Below, one piece after another: positions 12,301 through 21,600 of a DNA stretch of 64,000 bases. The DNA is from Scolanthus callimorphus. Lineage: Eukaryota > Cnidaria > Anthozoa > Actiniaria > Edwardsiidae. A program made the translations under genes and the position numbers. How positions within the stretch are numbered: position 1 is the stretch's first letter; each line of letters begins with the position of its first letter. The stretch spans positions 24,046,234-24,110,233 of the forward strand of contig CM066914.1 of NCBI GenBank assembly GCA_033964015.1. Direction: 5' to 3'. A model generated the notes under the pieces. That model worked only from the letters and a program-made list of their open reading frames with translations. It was not told the DNA's origin and ran no database searches.

Positions 12301-13389
12301 ATGACTAGAGTTTGGATCGCCTGTGATTTTACTTTATTAAAATGTCGCCAGCGCGCGCCGGCAAGCGGCGGCAAGCAATGTCCACTGCTGTAAAAAAATA
12401 TCATAAATACAATACAATTTAATAATCACTTTATCTTACTTTACAATTGATCAATACTGAGCCGGACACGTAAACCAGGAAGAAATCCCTGTGGGAAAAT
12501 ATCTGGGCCGTGTTCACCGAACACGCCCTCAGCGGCCATTAAAAGGGCCGAAAGGAAACTCAGTAAGCCAACCATTGTGCTAGAATAAAATCGACAAAAA
12601 TTGAATAAACTGCAGAACAGAGAGCTGGCTAGAATGATTCTAGCATGCCATGTACACAATATATATTATTTTCCACTCCTACAATGCACAGTGCGCGCTA
12701 CCGCGTTCTTCACGAGTGCTATTCAGTTGCCGTCAAAATAATCACTTCTGCCTATAAGCCATTACATTACATCGGCAGAATGTCTTATTTCCATTAGCAA
12801 TCACCCCATCCCTTCCAAGATACACAAACACAAAACATTACTGCGTATCAAGCACAAATAAAGGGGGAGGAGGAAGGGGGGGGGGGGGGGGGGGCGCCGA
12901 ACAAGCAACAGTGGACGCGATGTCACCCCTCTCGTAAGGTGCAAGTTTATGCGATAATCCCCCCCCTGGATTCTACCACCATCCAATCCGAAACGATGAC
13001 GTCCTATTCCATTGTTTTTATCTCTTCAGAGTTGGTTCAAAAATCGCAGGACCAAATGGAAAAGGGATCAGGCTAATGCTATCAGACAGCGCATGCGCAT
13101 GTTACCAGACCATAGAAGAGGATTTGTACCACAGCTAGCCCAATCAGCACTGATGCAAGTTCCCCCAGCATGGTCAGTGTGCATTGATGCGTTCCAGCAT
13201 CCGCTGCAGCTCCCTTCTATGGTAACAGGTATACGTTGTAGCACTGGGCTGGAGCCTGCAAACTCCTTCAGGCTTGTCAGTGGTGCTTCCCTTAATGACA
13301 GGCCCACGGGTTCAAGTTCAAGAGCCTCGTCTGCGCCAAGTGAGATCGGCCAGCCATCCCAAGCATTTTGGCGACACTGTCATAGCTGA
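6309..13389 (+). CDS. Small K50 homeodomain transcription factor, PRD-like, orphan family
   Basis: Three exons: 6309-6354 (ATG, phase 1 end), 8239-8387, 13030-13389 (TGA), giving 184 aa. The homeodomain occupies about residues 20-79 and fits 60 positions without gaps: R5, F8, L16, F20, Y25-P26, W48, F49, K50, N51, R53 (WFKNRRTKWKR). Lys50 is known to set preference for TAATCC-type sites in Otx/Gsc/Bicoid proteins. The intron between positions 46 and 47 is a site often used by PRD-class genes. Only ~19 residues precede the homeodomain, starting MYFGDKEIGPC. The ~105-residue tail is Ser/Pro-rich, ends FWRHCHS, and shows no octapeptide or OAR motif. Exon 1 is inferred from ATG, donor GTAAGC and exact phase match, with a TATA box 62 nt upstream. 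Acts in the nucleus. The precise homeobox family was not recognised. Confidence 0.88.
6673..7415. mobile_element. GGGACGGTCATTA element, copy 1 (homeobox intron 1)
   Basis: Begins GGGACGGTCATTATTTATCG and contains GGGGGATCACTTCATTTTGG, TCTACTTCACTTCACTCAAT and GTTCATCTACACT blocks shared with the complete copy at 13628-14195. The 3' limit is unclear; GGATCACGAAGACATTT near 7290 resembles the end of the third copy near 31683. Non-autonomous. Confidence 0.65.
7941..8129. mobile_element. Foldback element with ~75-bp arms
   Basis: AACAAATAAAACACAGTTTC on the left matches the complement GAAACTGTGTTTTATTTGTT on the right. The arms also share CTGCACAGGCTTATGCAAAC and its complement. The ~30-bp loop is GC-rich. 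It ends ~110 bp before homeobox exon 2. Confidence 0.85.
9230..9480 (+). repeat. Dispersed repeat, uninterrupted copy (empty site for the 38085-38478 insertion)
   Basis: Shares AACTTGAATGAAAA, AGAACCATTTAGGT, GCTTTCGGCTG and GAGTTCTTTTTTAGTTT with 37930-38545. Here AATGTCAATGG runs straight into TGCTTTCGG; the other copy is split there by a ~394-bp palindrome. Confidence 0.75.
9651..9795 (+). repeat. 73-bp tandem duplication
   Basis: GCTCGGAGCGAGCGCAGCGA starts at 9651 and again at 9724. The two units look identical through GCACGTTAGTATGCATTATA. Perfect identity implies a very recent duplication or an assembly duplication. Lies in homeobox intron 2. Confidence 0.9.
11046..11387. mobile_element. 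MITE with TA target duplication (homeobox intron 2)
   Basis: GGCCCCGTCCACACATACCC on the left is the near complement of ACGTGTGGACGGGGCC on the right, flanked by TA (11044-11045 and 11388-11389). Inside, GGATATTTTTGAATCCGAAA and its complement recur. TA duplications fit a Tc1/mariner-like mobiliser. No transposase. Confidence 0.82.
11936..12325. mobile_element. ~390-bp foldback element with ~180-bp arms (homeobox intron 2)
   Basis: CACAGGCGATCCA at the left end and TGGATCGCCTGTG at the right. Long matching arms include GTACTGTGAAAGAAACATGC and AATATTGAAATAAAATCA with their complements. The two arms differ slightly, so this is an old insertion. Confidence 0.88.
12865..12895 (+). repeat. Poly-G tract
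   Basis: A run of about 18 G preceded by GGGGGAGGAGGAAGG. Long homopolymers like this are prone to length error in assemblies. Confidence 0.9.
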
Positions 13390-13489
13390 TTTTTATTTCC
13401 CTCATGAGAGACCGCCACATGCAGAACTGGTCGACCAACCCTGAAGGAACCGACGCCCGGGCTTAGTAACGTTGGGATCAATAAGGCGA

Positions 13490-13495
13490 AATAAA
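13490..13495 (+). terminator. Polyadenylation signal of the homeobox gene
   Basis: AATAAA 101 nt after the stop codon at 13389, the first hexamer downstream. Confidence 0.6.
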
Positions 13496-13627
13496 GTTAG
13501 CTAGTGGAAAAAATAATTGTTCCATCATGTTGGGAGCTTTATAAATCTTCCAAAAATATTAATTGCACTACGTAAAGCTAAGTGTGACTATATGCTTCGC
13601 AAATAACAAATGAAAGTGGTACCCTAT

Positions 13628-14195
13628 GGGACCGGTCATTAGTATCGCCTGGGGAGGGGAGGATTTTTGGGGGATCACTTCATTTAGGAGTGAGCGAAAG
13701 AGGGGATCTCTCGAAACCTGAAGCCCTGAAAGGGGGGACCACAAGAAATTTTCTAAGTAGTTGTTCCTGCAACTTCTCCATCATTTGCATTTTTCTACTT
13801 CACTTCACTCAATACATAATAAAGATTTCGGCGCGCGACAATATCATCTAATATATAGTCCTTCGCAACTTCGCGGCAACGAAGACACTACTTTCGCACC
13901 GTTCACAAGAACAACTGTATCTTGGCGAGGAAAAACAAACTCTACCAAAATACCCTGCATGCAGTCACTATGTTTGAAAGAAAAGTAAGCGTGAGTTAGA
14001 CGTTACAGGCATAGAAATTCGTCATTTGGGTCGCGCTTCGCGCAAAAGAAAAATAATAATTTCGTCATTTCGGCGCGCAATTACGCACATTAATAATACA
14101 ACCTACAGGATTTGTTTACTATACATAAAAAAAACGGAATGTTCATCTACACTAGTCTGAGGATTGATGAAATGCGATAAATAATGACCGGTCCC
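13628..14195. mobile_element. GGGACCGGTCATTA element, complete copy 2
   Basis: Perfect 14-bp terminal inverted repeats: GGGACCGGTCATTA (13628-13641) and TAATGACCGGTCCC (14182-14195). The interior matches the copies at 6673 and 30909 (GGGGGATCACTTCAT, TCTACTTCACTTCACTCAAT). No ORF of transposase length. Confidence 0.85.
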
Positions 14196-15632
14196 TAAGA
14201 AGGTTTTGGAAACGGTTAAGGTGACTCATTTGAAATTCAAAATACACCCACCTGTGTCTTTTAGCGCAAAGTTGCGACGGCAAACTAAAGGCCATAAAGT
14301 TTGTGTTTTCTCCTCAATTTTAATTTTATCATTCTTTTTTTCAAATCCTACTTTAATGATGTATAAATATGTTATTGAGAACCAGGGATCTTCTTGAAAA
14401 CATTTTTAGAAGTCACAATCTAAATTTTTGTAAAGCCCTAATTTCATATTCAGGTCGTACCAAGAGTAATCCACTCTTGGTCGTACTAGAAAAAAAAATT
14501 GCCGTTTTTTGGGCTCAATTCCAGGAATCGATTCCAGTTGAAGTAATCCCAAATCAAGCTAAGTACAGAAATTCGTCGGGACAGAAATGCGTTAATAAAA
14601 ATGCCGTCAACTATGGCCAAATTAGACGGCTGATTCTGGTTGGCTTGAATTGAATTTGATTTAATAGTAGTGCTCCGAGAAATCATTGTTTTGGGTTCTT
14701 CCGCCGGCACTATGTTGTATAGTAATGCATTAAACTTTACGGAAGATCCGATTGCATACCATGAACTAGTAACATGTTCGAACATTATCTACCGTGGAAA
14801 GAAATTGTGAAAGTGCAATGAATTTATTACAAGAATGTCGCGTTAAAAATGTGTCGTTATTATACACTTAGTGCACTTAATGACTGCTTCCGAGGGAAAC
14901 AGCGAGTTTTGTTTTCCCGAGAATCCCGAGACGAAGTCGAGGGAAACATCAAGATTCGAGGGAAAACTTGCTGTTTCCCGAGGGTGCAGTCATTAACTGT
15001 TTTATTATATAGCAAAAAGAAAATACGGTAAAAATAGTCCGCCGAAATTTCTCGCTCTAGCGATGTCGCCCGCGCGGGCAACAGTTTTTAATTCTAGCCC
15101 GCGCAGGCTGCATTGAATTTGTAGCCCGCCTTCCCACTCGAACGGGACCCGATATTTCACAAAGATGTGGTAGGTACCGGGTGATACTATTAAGCCATTA
15201 ATATAAACATTAATGAAGAAACTCAGCCCAAAGTAAGGCCAGAGAAAACTAAGAAGCAGGCGACAGCGACATAAAATAATAAAAGACATTACACAAATCT
15301 GAAAGACTCTGCCCCTGTGGCCACGAGAAGAATCTATGTGAAAACGAAGTTATTCTAAAATTCTTGGAAAGCGAAATACAATTACGGTGATTTCACGCCT
15401 TATTATTGAACAGCGAAACTGACTCGCGACACGATCTCAAAATATTCACGCGAGAGCTTAAAGCACTGAGAGTCAACTCCATTAGAGGATAAACGTTTAT
15501 ACGAGTCTTTATATGAAATCTTTTTAATTTATTTATTTGAAAATAGTCTATGCGCGCCCAATGTCGTGTCTCCCGTCTTGCACCGGCTTTCGGAAATGGT
15601 CTCCCTGTGGTAAAGGGTCATATGATTAAAAT
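14196..15632. other. Spacer between homeobox and receptor-like genes, repeats only
   Basis: No gene seen. Contains a short palindrome around 14454-14488 (GTACCAAGAGTAATCCACTCTTGGTCGTAC) interrupted by ATCC, and a foldback at 14867-15000. ORFs here have no recognisable content. Confidence 0.6.
14867..15000. mobile_element. Short foldback element (GAGGGAAACAGC arms)
   Basis: AGTGCACTTAATGACTGC..CGAGGGAAACAGCGAG on the left folds onto CTTGCTGTTTCCCGAGGG..GCAGTCATTAAC on the right. About 130 bp, MITE-like. Confidence 0.75.
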
Positions 15633-15662
15633 ATGACCTATTACTCAGTGTACAACTTAGTA

Positions 15663-18600
15663 ATGGCGCTGCGGAGCGCGAGTTCCCTACGACTTCCTAG
15701 AAAACAGCAAAGGACCAGCTTAATATTACACTTAGAATGTCTACTTCTAGTTACTTTGTCTCTTCTGAGGACGGCTTCATCTCTGACAACATGTGATCAA
15801 ATTAGCTCTTGTAAAGCTTCAACTGACGAAGGAGAAATCGACCTTAGTCCCCTCGCTGGAGAAGGTAATTCACCCAGGTAAGAAGATAGTAACTAACTGA
15901 TAGTAAAGTCATTTTGTATTGATAAATATACGCAACTTGTTAATGGGTTTTTCCGTAGAATGGGTTGCCCTAGGAGCGGATGCTAGACAATTGTCTTCCG
16001 GGCGCTTGGCTGAATATATGTACTTCGAGATTGCTGGTTATTTGTAACTTTTATTGAAAAACGTTTATTATAAACGGGATCCGGAACCCCTAGCATATAG
16101 ATGTTAAAGTACTCTAACACTAAGTGCATTTATGCATGCATGTCGTCGGAAATATAGTGTTGTTTAACACATTTGATAAGCATATCCACAAAGTCGTGCT
16201 GTCACGCATTCTTAATCACGTCACGTAATCTTGTTGCGAGCACCATGCATGTGCCCAAAACTGGCCTCCTCTGCGGGGCGTCCCTGTTCAGTTGTCAGTT
16301 CTCTAGAGCGTTTCTTTCTCTTTTGGAGCAAATTTTGCTTTGCAGGTTTCCTGTGGCGTTTTTTGTTTATATTCAAGTACTTTCAACTTCTTGAAGGCAA
16401 ACCTAGGACAATACATTTCAAAGTTTATACAATATAAATTACATTTGATAGTGGAACTTCCTATTACAGTAATCCAGGTGGTAAACGTTGAAATTTAATT
16501 TATACGCTTTCCGTACGTATTCCGGCGTAACTAATTGCTAAATTGATAATTGGTACCAATTGCCATAATCAAGTGATATCAATTAGTAAATTGATTATCA
16601 ATTGGTATCAATCAATTGATAGCCAATTGATAAACAAAATCTCAGTGAGTGGAATTGATAAAAATTGATAAACAATTGATAATAATTGATAAACAATTTA
16701 CCCACTAACAGTGAAGTTCTTCCCTTTGAACAAAATCATTTGGTATCAATTATAGTTTCATTATCAATTGGTATCAGCAATTGATATCAATTGATAATGT
16801 TCCAAATCTGAGTGAGTATCAATTGCTATCGATGATGATAACTGTTGATAATTTACTAATTGATATTAATTGCTTCTCAGTTTGTATCAATTGTAAATTG
16901 ATTATCAATTAGTTTCGCCGTGACGTAGTTTATGACGGAACGAACCCAAGAAGTGCTTACATGTAGTTCTTCGAAACAAACACAAATCAAGCCAAGAGGC
17001 TCTAAACTTTTAAGTAACTAGCTTGACACTTTTTTGTCAAAATTGCTTGCTCGAAATCCTGCAAAAATCTCTCTTAAACACGACGGAAACTAGACATCAA
17101 ACTGAGAAGCCATGCCATTTGGAAATTTTGCTTTTTACCTTGCTTTTCATTTTAAAAAATAAACAATCCCCACGTTGGCGTCATAAATATTTATAGTATT
17201 TATTTCTATTTTTATCAGGTTTACGAAAATCAAAGACAAGACCTCCGAGTTTTTTATACAGTTATAATCCATGCAAGGGCTGGACCGACAAAACAGTATC
17301 CTCCACCAACACATGCAAAAATGTTTCAGTAAGGTCTTTTATTTCTACCATACGGGAACTCAAGCAAATCATGATATAGTGTGGCCCTAAGCAAATGCCT
17401 CATTGTAAAAGATTAACCCTCAAAAATACCGAAATAGCTTTGTCCTCTTGCCCGGGGGGTACTCCCTCATATATGGTTTACAGGTATGCGCCGCCCTATA
17501 GGGTATGGTTTTTGGGCTCCTGAGGTCTATGGTAGGGTATCGTGTTTCGCTTGTTTGGTCGCTGATAGGGTATGTATATCAGTATGGCTACCTTAGTGAA
17601 AACAAATTTCGATCAAAGTTGTTGTACCGCAATTAGTGATAACGACAATCTATTTATATTCATGAATTACAAAACCCCGCGCTTTGATCTCGACCAACTG
17701 GATCTGCGGAAGGGTATACATTTTTGACCGTAGGTCTACGGTAGGGTATTTAAAAACGAGGTTTTTTAGTATCTGATAGGGTTTTCCCACCCCCTTCCAA
17801 CGGCAACCAGACCAAAAGAAAACGATGACAACCAATCAATGTGCAACGTGGGTTCACCTGTCTCGCCACCCTACGTGGATGCGTGCTGCAGTGAAAATCT
17901 GCCTTGATTTTGAGAGAAAGTGGTGTAAACGTTGGGAGAGGTGATACTTTGATCGTCAAAAAATAAGGTTTTTCTGCAAGAACTTTGCAAAAAAAAAAAA
18001 TAGAAAGAGAAGTTATAGAATAGAAAAAACAATGCAAGTACGAGAGAAAGTGTCTCAACCATTTTCGGTCCTGTTCCCCGCCTTAACGCGTCTCTCCCTG
18101 TTTCAGGTATGCCAATACCAGACGATTATTGGTACGTATCTGCTATTTGGGATAGGCGCGGCCGAAACTGCTGAGTTCACGTTAGATAAGTCATCAGGTC
18201 ACTGTGTGTTAAGCTACGTGGGTACAACACCCGGCGCATCCACGTGAGTACTGTGACTTATTTTCTTCTAAACATAACATTAATAATTGATTGGACTGCC
18301 CGCTGTGGTTGGAGCAACGGAGCTCATTCCTTATACAAAAGAGAGCGCGCCAGCACCATTGTAGCTGGAATGCACCGTTTTCAGACATTTTTAAATGTTA
18401 AAAACTGTTCGCCGATATTTGTATAGTATAATTTTAGTATGATTACTCAAGTGATTTTAAAGATTTTCTCGACCAATCAGCGCGCGGAATCGCTTGAGTA
18501 ATTATACTGAAGCGCATGCAAATATTCACTGTCTGTGCCCCGGGTTCTTTCGCCAGGAAAGTTAAATTGAGTTAGTATGTTCCGAAGACGTGGACGGTAC

Positions 18601-21600
18601 CTTGGACGAGTTCAGCAGAAGTGACAGTGATCACCTTTTCGTAAGTTGACGTAGTGAAAAACTGTGCCACAAACTTGTTCCTTTTCATTCATTTTAGCCT
18701 TTTAGCCGGCTCTAAGGAATGTTTTTGGGGGGGAGCAGTTTGGAATCCGGAATCCATATTCCAAATAGCTCTTTCATTACATGGGGTGGGCTTTTTTTTA
18801 GCAAAATGCCAACCAAAAGGGGAAACCCGCCCCCTTATACCCTAGTGTATCCCCTTACGAAACGTTCTTACACGTGTTTTCTTTAACATTACAGACGACT
18901 AAGCTACATACAAAGTACGCATGCCTGGGAACAAGCCTGAGTGTAGGGACAATACTTGTCATCGTGTAAGTACCATGATTCACGCCGAGCATTTTCAATG
19001 TTTCAATGAACATCGCTAGACTGGGCTAAGCAAGTTCAACATGTCCCGGTTTGTGTATTTGAAAGCAATAGGTATGTGTGGAAATTTGCGTATCAGAGTT
19101 GTTTTGGTAAATCCAGCGAGAAACACGCATCGAATTTGATGTTTTTGCAGTGTCACTAGAAATCTCGCTGAAAAATCACAATGCACGTCCCTGGTAGTAG
19201 AGTCGATATTAGAGACCCACTAGCATACTAACACCCTCTGTTTGACAAATTTTCGTCGGGTCAGCTCATTTTTCACCGACTACAATCTCTTCCGCGCCAT
19301 TTTCCAAAAATTCCGAAAGTTCTTCTGTATCAGTGGTGTATGAGTTTGGCCAGTCCTTTAAGGTCTCTGTAAACCCGTGAGGGGTGTCTTCGGAAAAAAA
19401 TTCTCGTCGCGTCGCAATTTATGCTATGAACTGCCCCATGTATTAGGTAATCCAGAATCCGGAATCCGACTTTTTGTTAGCTTTGGAATCCGGAATCCGT
19501 AGAATGGAATCCGGAATCCATATTGCAGGAATCCAGAATCCAAAGGCCTTGAGAATCCGGAATCCAAGAATTATTCAGATAAAGAAATATTGGAATCCGG
19601 ATTCTTTGAGAGTTATGGAATCCGGAATCCACTTGTATGGAATCCGGAATCCAGTCGGTCGAATCCGGAATCCAAGGACTGGATTTTAATCTCGGCATAT
19701 CAAGAAAATTTCGCCAAAAGCTGTCGTTTTGCCGACGTTGCAAAACTTCCTTATTAGGAAATCCCCCTTACCTTATTTGGAAGGTCTGTAAGTACTTTTC
19801 CTCATATCTTAGCGAAAAAAGCAGGAAAATTGACCAAAACTTGCAGATACTCGAGAAACATCCTTCTCTTGATCGCCATTTTGTTTTCACCCCCCCGCCG
19901 AGGGGCCTGAGTCACGTTTTGAACACCACAGGCAACCCGCGCGGATTTGCCATAAAAACGACAGCACTTTCTTGATATGAGAAATGAACTGTAAAACGGT
20001 GTCAGCGATTTTCGATATTTTGTTAAAAGTTAAAAGTCTCATTTTTTACAGTTTGTGGCTGTAAAATTTATCATAAAATCTTTTTCAAGTAAAAAATAAA
20101 AATTCCCTCACTCGGTTTTTTTAGATGTGATCATTTTCTAACGACACAAAAAATTTCAGGCGTGCGGGGTCAAGGGCTTCGCGACGGTGAAAATTTGACC
20201 TAAAATTAAAGTGCTAGAAAATCGTGTAAAGCAAGAATGGATTAACAAGAGTTAGAATCTTTTACTACTGTTTATTTGCCCACATCACAGTCCCGGAAAA
20301 GTGTCTATTTTTAGATTTGAATTTCGCGCGCGAAAGTATTCGAATGCTTAGGTTCCACCAATCAGAATGCAACTTGCTGTGACGTAAGCGTAGGTGTCAA
20401 AAAGGGAAAAGCTGAGGGGAAAAACAGAGTTCTCGTACAAACTCGCTCGCTACTACAGTAACCAACCAAGACAAAAGCTTTTCCCCTTGACAGGTTAGAC
20501 ATTAGAAGCAGATGTACTTGGCTAGAGAAAATGGAGAAGAGATAAGGGAAGATCGAATGAATATCCTGAAGAATCGGAGCTTTCCTAGACTTCACAGTTA
20601 TCTGTTGTATAGGTTTTGTTCAGGATTTATCCGTTGGATAAGCGTTTATCCACTGATAACTCTTAACTGGTTTTCTAGGAACCGGCCCCGAAAGCGAGAG
20701 TATTAGCTGAAAGAAAGCTCGGATGAGAGGCGAAAAATCGCACAAAGACGGCGAAGACAGCGAATAAGTTTGCCAGATCTGGCAGCAAAAGAACACGGCA
20801 ACAGAAAACTATAATACTGCAGACTATAGAAAGAGAGCTTGCTGTATGGATTTTGAGGCCCTGGAAGCTACCAATTAAATCTCGATAAGCTAAGACGGAC
20901 AACAAGAATAGCAGCGTTTCCAGCTCGCGAAAAATTTGCTAAAACCACCTCTTCTGCTGAGCGAATGACAGAAAAACAACTTTAGTTTACTGACAGGGTT
21001 TTGCAGAAGGCTTTCAACTCTAACAGAGGACTTCTTAAAGTGATTGCAACAGACAGGAAAGCTCACTTTGCCTGCAGCTGGATGAAAATAATCGAAAATA
21101 TTCGCGTAGTGGGCAATCAACTCAAGAACGTTATTTACTTGAGCGCTAGTTTTAGCGATTTCCTTGCAAGACATTCAAGTCTCTCTTCGACTCTACTCGT
21201 TTGAAGTACTTGGGCGAAGGATAGTGAACATTTTCGAGGCAGCCTTTTCTTCAGTCAGTGGATATTAAACGAGGTAACTTTAATTTCAACTGCTGCCAAC
21301 TCACAAGTATACCTACAAACAGTACAAAGTTTCTAAAAATGTGAAGCATCAGTCGAAGCATCATTGATAAATAAAAGCGAATTTGGAGAGTCTGGACTTC
21401 TTTTTATAAGGAAGTAAGCTCGGAGAGTGTAAGGCGATCTAGTATCCAATCTGCCTGGCCAATACAGAAAAAAAGATATTTATCAGCTAAAGAGCAAGTC
21501 CTGCAAAACTATAGCCAGATATTATTAGTCCTTGATAAAGAAGTTATCGATGCCGATTTCAGGCCGAAGCTGTTGAAATCTTAACCAGACTCCAAACGCG

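Noticed and set aside
18557..18640. Reading the receptor-like, MMACHC and channel genes as pseudogenes
   Set aside because: Each break is one base in a short homopolymer while all motifs and splice phases are kept; consensus error is more likely, though not proven.
19474..19743. Open frames on both strands with ESGI/IPDS repeats
   Set aside because: Produced by the stop-free GGAATCC word repeat; no non-repeat coding sequence.
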